Shown one piece after another: positions 27,046-35,305 of a DNA stretch of 64,000 nucleotides. Where the stretch lies: positions 124,001 through 188,000 of the forward strand of contig NZ_BMDA01000003.1 in NCBI RefSeq assembly GCF_014635545.1, read 5' to 3'. This stretch comes from Acinetobacter courvalinii. Lineage in GTDB: Bacteria; Pseudomonadota; Gammaproteobacteria; Pseudomonadales; Moraxellaceae. Numbering within the stretch: position 1 is the stretch's first letter; each line of letters begins with the position of its first letter. The translations under genes were made by a program, and so were the position numbers. The notes under the pieces are model-generated. The model was given only the letters and a program-made list of their open reading frames with translations, had not been told where the DNA came from and did not search any database.

Positions 27046-28160
27046 ATAACAAACAACGTTGGATGGGTGGCGTTGTTCTATTAGGAGGTGGTGTTTTATT
27101 GGCCGCACTGCTTCTTAAAGGTAATGAAGAAATAGAGCAAGATCATACGCAAGCTACCGTTACTCATCCTATTCCCAAAACAGCCACTAAGCCAAAAACT
27201 GCTCAGCCTGCCCAAGAGAGTGAAATGGTTTCATTACAACCTTTAGCGGTTGATGTTGAAACAGAAAAACGTTTGCTTGAAGAACAACGTCGCTCTCGTG
27301 AAAAAGCAGTTGCTGAACAAGAGGCACGTGCAGCTGAATTTTTAAAAATGCAGCAGCAGGCAGAAGCAGCAGCAGCGCGTAAAGCCGCAGAAGAATACGC
27401 AGCGATCAATGCTCGCCGTACCGCTGCACAGGAAAGTTCAGACAATATTCCACCTGAACTGGTTGAAGATGAAAAAGCCAAGGCAAAACGACTGGCTGAA
27501 GACAAACGCAAAGCGGATGAAAAGAAGCGAGCGGAACAGTTAAAAGTAGACCAGCAAAAGACGACTGATGCTGATAAAAAGCTAGCGGAAGATAAACGTA
27601 AAGCAGAAGCAGCAAAGAAAGCGGAAGCTGATCGCAAAGCTGCGGAAGACAAACGTAAAGCAGAAGCAGACAAGAAAGCTGCTGAAGACAAGCGTAAAGC
27701 AGAAGCGGATAAAAAAGCTGCCGAAGATAAACGTAAAGCTGAAGCAGACAAAAAAGCCGCGGAAGACAAACGTAAGGCAGAGGCTGATAAGAAAGCCGCT
27801 GAAGATAAACGTAAGGCCGAAGCAGACAAGAAAGCTGCTGAAGATAAGCGTAAGGCAGAAGCTGAAAAGAAAGCCGAAGCTGAAAAAGCCCGTGATCTGA
27901 TGGAAAATGGCGATAAGAAATGGATGGTACAAGTGGCACTGGCCGCTAATCAGGCCAATGCAGATGCCGTGGTATCGAAATTACGTGCTAAAGGCTATAA
28001 GGTAACAACTAGCCCGACCTCTAAAGGTATTCGGATCATGGTTGGCCCAGCCAAAGATCGTGATACTGCGGATACGACCCGTAAGAAAATTACCACTGAT
28101 GATAGTCTGAATATGAAATCAGCCTGGGTAATTGACTGGGTGCCACTCGACCAGCGTTAA
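27036..28160 (+). CDS. SPOR-domain membrane protein with Lys/Ala/Glu repeats
   Basis: A 374-residue envelope protein. One N-terminal TM (about 9-27) is followed by a long charged periplasmic rod (about 75-290) that includes six consecutive 13-residue KKAAEDKRKAEAD units. It ends in a SPOR domain (about 298-374, KKWMVQVALAANQANADAVV..KGYKVTTS), which binds denuded septal glycan. The architecture is like TolA or DedD/FtsN: a helical arm spans the periplasm to place SPOR at division sites. It overlaps the folC stop and is the last gene of the trpA operon here. Confidence 0.85.
   Translation: MSMNNKQRWMGGVVLLGGGVLLAALLLKGNEEIEQDHTQATVTHPIPKTATKPKTAQPAQESEMVSLQPLAVDVETEKRLLEEQRRSREKAVAEQEARAAEFLKMQQQAEAAAARKAAEEYAAINARRTAAQESSDNIPPELVEDEKAKAKRLAEDKRKADEKKRAEQLKVDQQKTTDADKKLAEDKRKAEAAKKAEADRKAAEDKRKAEADKKAAEDKRKAEADKKAAEDKRKAEADKKAAEDKRKAEADKKAAEDKRKAEADKKAAEDKRKAEAEKKAEAEKARDLMENGDKKWMVQVALAANQANADAVVSKLRAKGYKVTTSPTSKGIRIMVGPAKDRDTADTTRKKITTDDSLNMKSAWVIDWVPLDQR
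27633..27866 (+). repeat. Six 39-bp coding tandem repeats in the SPOR protein
   Basis: Six in-frame 39-bp units encode (R/K)KAAEDKRKAEA(D/E). Copies differ mostly at third codon positions, so the peptide is conserved while DNA drifts. Such an array can expand or shrink by slippage in steps of 13 residues. Confidence 0.9.
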
Positions 28161-28182
28161 ATGAAACCCTTTTGATGGGATG

Positions 28183-28767
28183 CTATGAAGATGGATTCGA
28201 CAGTTGCTGTTGAATCCATTTTACATTTTCAGGGCTCAGCAAATGCTCGATATTCTTCCAGATTACATGAAAACCATAGCCACCTTGTTTCATTTCTTTT
28301 ACCGCATCTTCAATCGACCAGTGTTCAAAAATAATGCGGTACATGGCAATGGTCGCACCTGTACGGTCTGAACCATGATAGCAATGGATTAACACTTTTT
28401 GATTGTTCTGTTTGGCAGTTTGAATGGCACGCATCGCTTGTAATAAGTCTTCGCGATTGATCGCCCAGGTATAAATCGGGATATGGACCAGATTAAAGGG
28501 CTGATCTTTAAGCACCTTGGCATCGTCATTGCGTGCACGAAGGTTGATCACCGTATCAATATTGTACTGTTTTAAGCTTGGAATTAACTGATTGCTCGGC
28601 TGTTCGCTACGAAATACATCACTGCTGATCTGATAAAAATTATGGGTGTGTGAGATCAGTGTTCCCCAATTTTCAGGGCGTTGTTCATTATCCAGACCTG
28701 GATGTTTCATACAGCCACCGATACTGAGGCAGGAAGTGACTGTAAGTGCGATGAGTGTTTTTTTCAT
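28183..28767 (-). CDS. Tyrosine/dual-specificity phosphatase-like lipoprotein
   Basis: A 194-residue predicted lipoprotein (signal peptide ending at IGGC, Cys19) with a cysteine-phosphatase fold. VLIHCYHGSDRTGATIAMYR contains the intact active-site loop HCxxGxxRT; the general-acid region is around NREDLLQ. Similar proteins include the bacterial PTP/DSP-like family with the NLRARND segment. A secreted phosphatase would act on periplasmic or surface substrates. Its ATG overlaps the MBL hydrolase stop (ATGA), so the two are co-translated. Confidence 0.82.
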   Translation of the reverse strand: MKKTLIALTVTSCLSIGGCMKHPGLDNEQRPENWGTLISHTHNFYQISSDVFRSEQPSNQLIPSLKQYNIDTVINLRARNDDAKVLKDQPFNLVHIPIYTWAINREDLLQAMRAIQTAKQNNQKVLIHCYHGSDRTGATIAMYRIIFEHWSIEDAVKEMKQGGYGFHVIWKNIEHLLSPENVKWIQQQLSNPSS

Positions 28768-29582
28768 AAGATAGCTTGATAGCGACTGAATTCAACGGGA
28801 TCGTGTGCACAAATTAACTCAATCTTGGGTTCATGTTGAGCCAGAGATTGTAAGCGTTTCAGGTTATGCAAACGCTGCTGGTTATCTTCAGCCAATAAAC
28901 GTTCGGTAAGATCGAGCGCTCTGAGTTTATGTTTAGGATTGAGTTCCAGATGAGAAAAGTAGGCATCCCCACAGAACAGAATCCAGCCGTCCTGTTTTTT
29001 TATTGCAATGCCAGTGTGTCCAAGTGTATGTCCGAGCAACGGCACCATTAAAATTTCATCCTGAAACAACGGGAGGCCTTTTACGCGCTGGAGATTAAAC
29101 CATTCTTCACCATCGCTATGTTCTGCAAAGCTCCAATGTCGATGCTGTTTAAACTGCGCGGTTTTATAACGTAGTTTGCCTTTGCCAGATAAAGTCTGGG
29201 TTGCATTAAATTCAGAGGCCAGCACATGCACGGTTGCATGGGGAAAATCAGAGATGCCGCCTGCATGGTCAAAATCCAGATGGCTCACAAAAATATGTTT
29301 TACCTCATTGGGACTAAAGCCGAGTTGCTGAATCTGTTGAATGGCACTGAGTTTCAAGTTCGGCACGATCGAACCAAATTGTGTCAGCAAACTGCCAAGG
29401 CGCTGTTCGGTATGTAAATAGTCTTGCAGGCCCAAGCCGGTATCAACCAATACCAATCCCCGATCAGTTTCAATTAATAAACAGTGACAGACCAGATGGG
29501 CTTTCCAGCCTTTTTGTCCAAATAAAGGCGCACAGACAGGGCAAAAGCTGCCACAATGCAGGTGATGGATGTTATAGATCAT
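28764..29582 (-). CDS. MBL-fold metallo-hydrolase (lactonase-like)
   Basis: A 272-residue metallo-beta-lactamase-fold enzyme with no signal peptide. The metal-binding motif is SHLDFDHAGG (HxDxDH, like AHL lactonases of the AiiA/AttM type), with further ligands in LLGHTLGHTG, FCGDAYFSH and CAHDPVEF. The start region has several Cys/His (HHLHCGSFCPVC), an unusual feature. It is the first gene of a two-gene unit with the phosphatase lipoprotein. Quorum-quenching activity is possible by motif but not shown. Confidence 0.82.
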   Translation of the reverse strand: MIYNIHHLHCGSFCPVCAPLFGQKGWKAHLVCHCLLIETDRGLVLVDTGLGLQDYLHTEQRLGSLLTQFGSIVPNLKLSAIQQIQQLGFSPNEVKHIFVSHLDFDHAGGISDFPHATVHVLASEFNATQTLSGKGKLRYKTAQFKQHRHWSFAEHSDGEEWFNLQRVKGLPLFQDEILMVPLLGHTLGHTGIAIKKQDGWILFCGDAYFSHLELNPKHKLRALDLTERLLAEDNQQRLHNLKRLQSLAQHEPKIELICAHDPVEFSRYQAIL

Positions 29583-29663
29583 GATGATTTTTATTGTGTT
29601 CCGGATCGAATTATTTTTATAACGTATCGATTCAGAAATACCAAAACAAATTTGAATCAGACC

Positions 29664-29691
29664 GAAAAAAGCCTATCGCTGAGATAGGCTT
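29664..29691 (-). terminator. Terminator downstream of the peroxiredoxin
   Basis: AAGCCTATC pairs with GATAGGCTT around a five-base loop, followed by six T residues on the minus strand. It is 190 bases past the peroxiredoxin stop; the stretch between is a repeat-like element. Confidence 0.7.
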
Positions 29692-29880
29692 GATATTTTG
29701 TCTTGCACTGCGATCTTGCGAAGCTTTAGTCGCTTCTCAGGAATGAGCGTTGCTGGTCTTTATGGCTACGCACTTCGTTTGTCTTGCGCTTCGCTTGAAG
29801 CCTTTAATCGGCTTCAATCTCTTAGCTCACAGCATAGCTGTTCACCTTGCGTTTCGGAACGAGCGTTGCTCGTTTGATCC
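29692..29880. repeat. Short-repeat-containing intergenic element
   Basis: The sequence contains several related short segments: TCTTGCG..CTT near 29711 and 29789, and GAATGAGCGTTGCT (near 29741) matched by GAACGAGCGTTGCT (near 29857). A similar GAGCGTTGC also occurs at about 5925 beyond the baeR spacer. No ORF is supported. Confidence 0.45.
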
Positions 29881-30516
29881 TCACTCAGGCTGGGGCGTGA
29901 TTCTCAAATACGGTTTGACGGCTTTATAGCCTTTCGGGAAGCGTTGTTTGATTTCTTCCTCATCCTTTAATGACGGCACAATCACCACATCTTCGCCTTG
30001 TTGCCAGTTTGCGGGTGTCGCGACTTTATGGTTGTCGGTAAGTTGCAGTGAGTCGACCACGCGTAAAACTTCATTAAAATTACGGCCTGTTGATGCTGGA
30101 TAAGTAATGATCAAACGTACTTTTTTATTTGGGTCAATAATGACCAATGAGCGAACGGTTAAGGTTTCACTGGCATTGGGATGAATAAATCCATAAAGTT
30201 CAGACACTTTTCGGTCTTTATCGGCAATGATGGGGAAATTCACCGTGGTATTCTGGGTTTCGTTAATATCCTGAATCCAGCCTTTATGCGATTCAACATC
30301 ATCCACTGAAAGGGCAATGGCTTTAACACCACGCTTGTCAAATTCATCTTTCAGTTTGGCGGTATAACCCAGTTCGGTGGTACAGACCGGTGTATAATCT
30401 GCTGGATGGGAAAACAGAATACCCCAGCTATCGTCCAAAAAGTCATAAAAATCAATATTACCTTCGCTTGATTCTTGCTGGAAATTTGGCGCGGTATCGC
30501 CTAAACGTAATGTCAT
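29881..30516 (-). CDS. 1-Cys peroxiredoxin (Prx6/LsfA type)
   Basis: A 211-residue cytoplasmic peroxidase reducing H2O2 and organic peroxides. The peroxidatic Cys is in HPADYTPVCTTELG (about 37-50), the Prx6 variant. The long C-terminal domain (PANWQQGEDVVIVPSLKDEEE, LRITPQP) matches the ~210-residue 1-Cys class rather than AhpC. No resolving Cys is seen, so an external thiol is required. Monocistronic. Confidence 0.92.
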   Translation of the reverse strand: MTLRLGDTAPNFQQESSEGNIDFYDFLDDSWGILFSHPADYTPVCTTELGYTAKLKDEFDKRGVKAIALSVDDVESHKGWIQDINETQNTTVNFPIIADKDRKVSELYGFIHPNASETLTVRSLVIIDPNKKVRLIITYPASTGRNFNEVLRVVDSLQLTDNHKVATPANWQQGEDVVIVPSLKDEEEIKQRFPKGYKAVKPYLRITPQPE

Positions 30517-30879
30517 GATTAGTCCTCTATACTTTTTTCTATGTCGTTTCTCTATTCAATATGCAGCATTCACTTTATAAATAAAATTATTGTTTTTGTA
30601 TTTTGTTATGAACTTTTGAGATATCTCTTAGGGATCTTGTTAAAAAATGATCGGAAATTCACATTCAGGTCGATGTAAGTTTAAGGCAAATTTGCTACAT
30701 TAACGCATCTTTACTGGTGTGATGTCAGAATCGCCTCGCAGATTTTTTTACCTGTTTGGATGCAAAGCACTTGTAGTTCTTATTTCTGACTCCATAATAA
30801 CAGCTAAGAAAAAATTAACCGACCTAGGGTTTGTTGTTATTGACGAACCTTATAACAAACAGGATTAGAGAGTTTATTC
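30517..30879. other. Intergenic region upstream of secA (363 bases)
   Basis: This region holds the divergent promoters of the peroxiredoxin and secA. A bulged stem GTTTGTTGTTAT (30829-30840) with ATAACAAAC (30852-30860) ends about 20 bases before the secA ATG and would be in its leader RNA. No SecM-like ORF with an arrest motif is seen upstream. Confidence 0.5.
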
Positions 30880-33615
30880 ATGTTGGCAAGTCTGATCGGA
30901 GGTATCTTCGGTACAAAAAATGAGCGCGAGCTCAAACGCATGCGTAAAATTGTTGAACAAATTAATGCGCTTGAACCGACGATATCTGCTCTTAACGATG
31001 CAGACCTCTCTGCAAAAACTCCAGAATTCAAACAACGTTTTAGTAATGGCGAAAATTTAGATAAATTATTGCCAGAAGCATTTGCTGTCTGCCGTGAAGC
31101 GGCAAAACGTGTCATGGGCATGCGTCACTACGATGTACAGTTAATTGGTGGTATTACCTTGCACGAAGGTAAAATTGCCGAGATGCGTACCGGTGAAGGT
31201 AAAACCCTGATGGGTACTTTGGCGTGTTATCTCAATGCATTGAGTGGTCAAGGCGTTCACGTCATTACCGTAAACGATTACTTGGCGCAGCGTGATGCCG
31301 AGTTAAACCGTCCTTTATTCGAATTTTTAGGCTTGAGCATTGGGGTGATTTACTCCATGCAGATGCCTGATGAAAAGGCACAAGCCTATACGGCCGATAT
31401 TACTTACGGGACCAACAACGAATTTGGTTTCGATTATCTGCGCGACAACATGGTGTTCTCGTTACAAGAGAAAAAACAACGCGGCTTAAGCTATGCCATC
31501 ATCGATGAGGTCGATTCGATCCTGATTGATGAGGCGCGTACACCATTGATCATTTCTGGTCAAAGCGAAGACTCATCTCAGTTATACCAGCTGATCAACA
31601 GTATTCCGCCAACATTACGTCCACAGAAAGAAGAAAAAGTGGCAGATGGTGGACATTTCTGGGTGGATGAAAAGCAGCGTTCAGTAGAAATGACTGAAAT
31701 CGGTTATGAAACGGTTGAACAGAAACTGATTGAAATGGGACTGTTGGCTGAAGGTGAAAGCCTGTATTCAGCAACCAACCTGAATCTGGTTCACCATGTG
31801 ACTGCGGCAATCCGTGCGCACTATTTGTACCAGAAGAATGTACATTACATTATTGGTATCAATCCGCAGACGCAAAAAGAAGAAGTGATTATTGTCGATG
31901 AGAGCACGGGTCGTACCATGCCGGGTCGTCGTTGGTCAGAAGGTTTGCATCAAGCGGTTGAAGCCAAAGAAAACATGGAAATTCAGCCGGAAAACCAGAC
32001 ACTGGCAACCACAACTTTCCAGAACTATTTCCGTCTGTATAAAAAGCTGTCAGGTATGACCGGTACTGCCGATACTGAAGCTTCGGAAATGAAAGAAATT
32101 TATGGTCTGGATGTGGTGATTATTCCAACCCACCGTCCAATGGTCCGTGTCGATCATAACGATTTGATCTATTTAAACCGTAATGGTAAATATACCGCGA
32201 TTATTGAAGAAATTACCAAGATTCGTCAGCAGGGCGTTGCACCGATCCTGATCGGTACCGCGACGATTGAAGCCAGTGAAATTTTATCTGCCAAGTTATT
32301 ACAGGCTGGTATTCATCATGAAGTCCTGAATGCGAAACAGCATGAGCGTGAAGCAGATATTATTGCGCAAGCAGGTAGTCCGAATGCGGTGACGATCGCA
32401 ACTAACATGGCGGGCCGTGGTACCGATATTTTGCTGGGTGGTAACTGGAAAGCCAAGCTTGCCAAAATTGAAAATGCGACACCTGAAGATGAAGCGCGTT
32501 TACAGGCCCAATGGGAAAAAGATCACGAAGACGTGTTAAGTTCTGGCGGTCTGCATATCATTGGTTCTGAGCGTCATGAATCACGTCGTATTGACAACCA
32601 GTTGCGTGGTCGTGCAGGTCGTCAGGGTGACCCGGGTGTATCTCGTTTCTATCTGTCGCTTGAAGATGATTTGATGCGTATCTTCGCGGGTGACCGTGTA
32701 GTTGCCATGATGCGTGCCATGGGCTTGCAAGAAAGCGAAGCGATTGAGCACAAGATGGTCAGCCGTTCGATTGAAAATGCACAACGTAAAGTTGAGGCTC
32801 GTAACTTCGATATTCGTAAGAACCTGTTGAAGTACGATGACGTGAACAACGAACAACGTAAGATCATCTATTCGCAACGTGATGAAGTTCTGGCAGAAAG
32901 TACGCTACAAGACTATATCGAAGAAATGCATCACGAAGTGGTGAAAGGCCTAATTGCCAACTTTATTCCACCAGAGTCGATTCATGACCAATGGGATATT
33001 GAAGGTCTGGAAGGGGCATTACAGTCTGACTTGGGAATCGAGTTACCGGTACAACAATGGTTAGACCAAGATCGCCGTTTAGACGAGGAAGGTCTGATTG
33101 AGCGTATTGCAGATGAAGTGATTACCCGTTATCGCCAACGTCGTGAGCAAATGGGAGATGAATCCGCAGCTATGCTGGAACGTCATTTCATGTTGAACTC
33201 ACTGGATCGTCATTGGAAAGATCATTTGGCGGCGATGGATTACTTACGTCAAGGGATTCATTTACGTGGTTATGCACAAAAGAACCCTGAACAAGAATAC
33301 AAGAAAGAAGCCTTCAACTTATTCGTGAATATGCTGGGTATTATCAAGTCTGATGTGGTGACTGATTTATCTCGTGTTCATGTACCGACAGCCGAAGAAT
33401 TGGCGGAACTTGAAGCGCAGCAACAACGTCAGGCTGAATCAATGCGTCTTTCATTTGAACATGATGATGTCGATGGTTTAACCGGAGAAGTCACGGTTTC
33501 TGAAGAAACTGAAGGCTTTACCGACAATGCACCATTCCCGGTACCGGAAAGCCGTAATGCGCCGTGCCCATGTGGTTCAGGCTTAAAATACAAGCAATGT
33601 CACGGTAAAATCTAA
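30880..33615 (+). CDS. secA: Preprotein translocase ATPase SecA
   Basis: The motor that pushes preproteins through SecYEG. At 911 residues it is full length. Walker A is MRTGEGKTL (about 102-110) and the DEAD-like box is [20 protein letters not shown]2 motifs include [14 protein letters not shown] and the arginine-finger region [13 protein letters not shown]. The helical wing/scaffold domain has [13 protein letters not shown] and [16 protein letters not shown]. The C-terminal zinc tail [14 protein letters not shown] that binds SecB is intact. ATG 30880 has GAGAG upstream. Confidence 0.98.
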   Translation: MLASLIGGIFGTKNERELKRMRKIVEQINALEPTISALNDADLSAKTPEFKQRFSNGENLDKLLPEAFAVCREAAKRVMGMRHYDVQLIGGITLHEGKIAEMRTGEGKTLMGTLACYLNALSGQGVHVITVNDYLAQRDAELNRPLFEFLGLSIGVIYSMQMPDEKAQAYTADITYGTNNEFGFDYLRDNMVFSLQEKKQRGLSYAIIDEVDSILIDEARTPLIISGQSEDSSQLYQLINSIPPTLRPQKEEKVADGGHFWVDEKQRSVEMTEIGYETVEQKLIEMGLLAEGESLYSATNLNLVHHVTAAIRAHYLYQKNVHYIIGINPQTQKEEVIIVDESTGRTMPGRRWSEGLHQAVEAKENMEIQPENQTLATTTFQNYFRLYKKLSGMTGTADTEASEMKEIYGLDVVIIPTHRPMVRVDHNDLIYLNRNGKYTAIIEEITKIRQQGVAPILIGTATIEASEILSAKLLQAGIHHEVLNAKQHEREADIIAQAGSPNAVTIATNMAGRGTDILLGGNWKAKLAKIENATPEDEARLQAQWEKDHEDVLSSGGLHIIGSERHESRRIDNQLRGRAGRQGDPGVSRFYLSLEDDLMRIFAGDRVVAMMRAMGLQESEAIEHKMVSRSIENAQRKVEARNFDIRKNLLKYDDVNNEQRKIIYSQRDEVLAESTLQDYIEEMHHEVVKGLIANFIPPESIHDQWDIEGLEGALQSDLGIELPVQQWLDQDRRLDEEGLIERIADEVITRYRQRREQMGDESAAMLERHFMLNSLDRHWKDHLAAMDYLRQGIHLRGYAQKNPEQEYKKEAFNLFVNMLGIIKSDVVTDLSRVHVPTAEELAELEAQQQRQAESMRLSFEHDDVDGLTGEVTVSEETEGFTDNAPFPVPESRNAPCPCGSGLKYKQCHGKI

Positions 33616-33641
33616 ATCCTGATTTTTAGATTGCACTAAAA

Positions 33642-33674
33642 TAAAAAAGCAGAGCATTGGACTCTGCTTTTTTT
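33642..33674 (+). terminator. secA terminator
   Basis: AGCAGAG pairs with CTCTGCT, followed by a T-run, 27 bases past the secA stop. Confidence 0.88.
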
Positions 33675-33764
33675 ACGATAAATAACTTGAGTCAATGGCA
33701 GCTTTGTAGTTTCATTATTGAACTTACAGATCTTGATTGAATTCGCATTAAAAGCGGGAAGACA

Positions 33765-34172
33765 ATGAAAAAACCATTACAACTTTTAATTTTGGCAAGT
33801 GCTGCAGTGTCAGGTTTTGCATTTGCAGCTGAAGCTCCACAAACCACGACTGTTGATAAAGTATTGGCAGCAAAAGGTACTAACACGGCAGAAGCGCAAG
33901 TCAAGCGCGAAGTGACGACTGTGGTCAGCCCGCGTACTGGTATTCGCTATACTTTAGGCGAAACAGGTAACCGTCCAATCGTATTGCAAACTGCAGCAAT
34001 TGCACCAGCGAACTCTGCCAACATCAATCGTATTGTAGCATCAAACCCGGCATTGTCTGCAAAAAGCCAAGAGAAAGCGAAGATTGCTTTAATTGGTGAA
34101 ACTGCAGTTCAGGCGGCGAATGCGGCTGCTGCACAAACTGCGGGCACCCAAACAGCTCAGGCGATTCAATAA
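33765..34172 (+). CDS. Small exported Ala-rich protein, unknown
   Basis: Not recognised. A 135-residue protein with a clear Sec signal peptide (about 1-22, cleavage after FAFAA). The mature part is small, lacks Cys and is very Ala/Thr/Gln-rich, with a Thr/Val-rich middle (REVTTVVSPRTGIRYTLGETGNRPIVLQ) and an Ala-rich tail (VQAANAAAAQTAGTQTAQ). It sits between secA and a bidirectional terminator, with its own ribosome site (GAAGAC..ATG region). Periplasmic or secreted location is likely. Confidence 0.72.
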   Translation: MKKPLQLLILASAAVSGFAFAAEAPQTTTVDKVLAAKGTNTAEAQVKREVTTVVSPRTGIRYTLGETGNRPIVLQTAAIAPANSANINRIVASNPALSAKSQEKAKIALIGETAVQAANAAAAQTAGTQTAQAIQ

Positions 34173-34187
34173 GCAGTCGCTTCAGAA

Positions 34188-34220
34188 TAAAAAAAGAGAT
34201 GCAATCGCATCTCTTTTTTT
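34188..34220. terminator. Bidirectional terminator
   Basis: AAAAAGAGATGC and GCATCTCTTTTT pair around AATC, with runs on both sides. It serves the small exported protein (+) and the LpxO-like gene (-). Confidence 0.9.
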
Positions 34221-34238
34221 ATGGCTAAACCAATAGAT

Positions 34239-35144
34239 TTACAGAAAACTTGGCAGCAGGATCAGGCCAATAATAATCGCAAATAACAACCACTTTGAAG
34301 CGTAGTACAGTGGACGATTACGTTCTTTTAAACCACGGCCATAATGATGTACCGCATAGCCATATTTGAAAATACGGTTGATGAAACCGGTCTTGTCTTG
34401 GTCATCATTGGGTGAGCTTGCAGCTGACATGACATTACGGCCAAACCAGTGGTTGAACTTTTGTGCCCAGCCCCATTTCATTGGTCGTTCAATATCACAG
34501 AACAGGATAATGCGCGTTTCATCGGTCTTATTCTCAGCCCAGTGCACGAAGGTCTCGTCAAATACAGTGGCTTCACCATCTCTCCAGCTATAACGCTCCT
34601 GATCGACCTCAATAAAGCAGTCATCGCTATTCGGAGTCACCAAGCCAAGATGGTAGCGTACCGAACCCGCATAAGGATCACGGTGCTTACCCAAGTAACT
34701 TCCGGAAGGAAGCTCGGTGAACATCGCCGCTTTCACTGAGGGAATGCTTTCCAGTAGTGCTACGGTTTTGGGACAGAGTTGTTGTGCTGACGGATGACTA
34801 TCTTGATACCATTTCAGATAAAAGCGTTTCCAGCCACGTTTAAAGAAGGTGTTAAAGCCCGCATCATTATTCTTTTCAGAGGCTTTAATCTGGTTCTGTA
34901 GCTGAATGGCTTCCTCGCGAATCACCTGCCAGTTATCTTGCAGTGGTTTGAGTTCAGGGAACTGCGCCACATCAAAGAAAGGTTGGTTTGGCAATTTGGA
35001 AAAGCCCGTCATAAACATGTTAATCGGCGCTAAAAATGTCGAATGGTCAAATAATTGTCGAGATGCTTTTAAGCGCTCTTTACCACGTAAATAGGTATAT
35101 AAGAAGCTGATTAAAAATACGGCAACGATAATCACTGCGTACAT
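34239..35144 (-). CDS. lpxO: Aspartyl/asparaginyl beta-hydroxylase family, LpxO-like
   Basis: A 301-residue Fe(II)/2-oxoglutarate dioxygenase anchored by N- and C-terminal TMs (about 2-17 and 282-299). The metal ligands are His in GKHRDPYAG (HxD type) and a distal His in TFVHWAENKTDETRIIL, whose Arg binds 2-oxoglutarate. The family hydroxylates proteins or, as LpxO, the secondary acyl chain of lipid A at C2; 2-hydroxylaurate is known in Acinetobacter lipid A, which supports LpxO. The symbol is an inference from family and genus. Confidence 0.78.
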   Translation of the reverse strand: MYAVIIVAVFLISFLYTYLRGKERLKASRQLFDHSTFLAPINMFMTGFSKLPNQPFFDVAQFPELKPLQDNWQVIREEAIQLQNQIKASEKNNDAGFNTFFKRGWKRFYLKWYQDSHPSAQQLCPKTVALLESIPSVKAAMFTELPSGSYLGKHRDPYAGSVRYHLGLVTPNSDDCFIEVDQERYSWRDGEATVFDETFVHWAENKTDETRIILFCDIERPMKWGWAQKFNHWFGRNVMSAASSPNDDQDKTGFINRIFKYGYAVHHYGRGLKERNRPLYYASKWLLFAIIIGLILLPSFL

Positions 35145-35255
35145 AACACAATCGTCTAAGAAAAAATAAAGGCGGTTATTTTAGCACAAAAAATATTTGG
35201 AAGAATGCAGTTGCAAAAGCAACTTTATAAGATAAAACAGCATAAATTGAATGGT

Positions 35256-35298
35256 ATTTCAGATGATCTGGATCGGTTATTTACAGATCATCTGAAAT
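35256..35298. promoter_or_regulatory. Perfect 15-bp inverted repeat between MFS transporter and lpxO
   Basis: ATTTCAGATGATCTG (35256-35270) pairs with CAGATCATCTGAAAT (35284-35298), 13 bases apart. It lies seven bases past the transporter stop and 112 bases before the lpxO start, both on the minus strand. There is no T-run, so it may be a terminator of non-standard form, an operator, or a dispersed repeat. Confidence 0.6.
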
Positions 35299-35305
35299 TC
35301 AGTGC

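Noticed and set aside
27633-27866. CRISPR-like regular 39-bp repeats
   Set aside because: There are no spacers; the units are contiguous, in frame and coding.
27203-27939. Long antisense frames over the SPOR repeat (Ser/Ala/Leu- or Phe-rich)
   Set aside because: These are shadows produced by the repetitive GAA/AAA/GCT codons of the sense gene; the composition is exactly the complement of the repeat.
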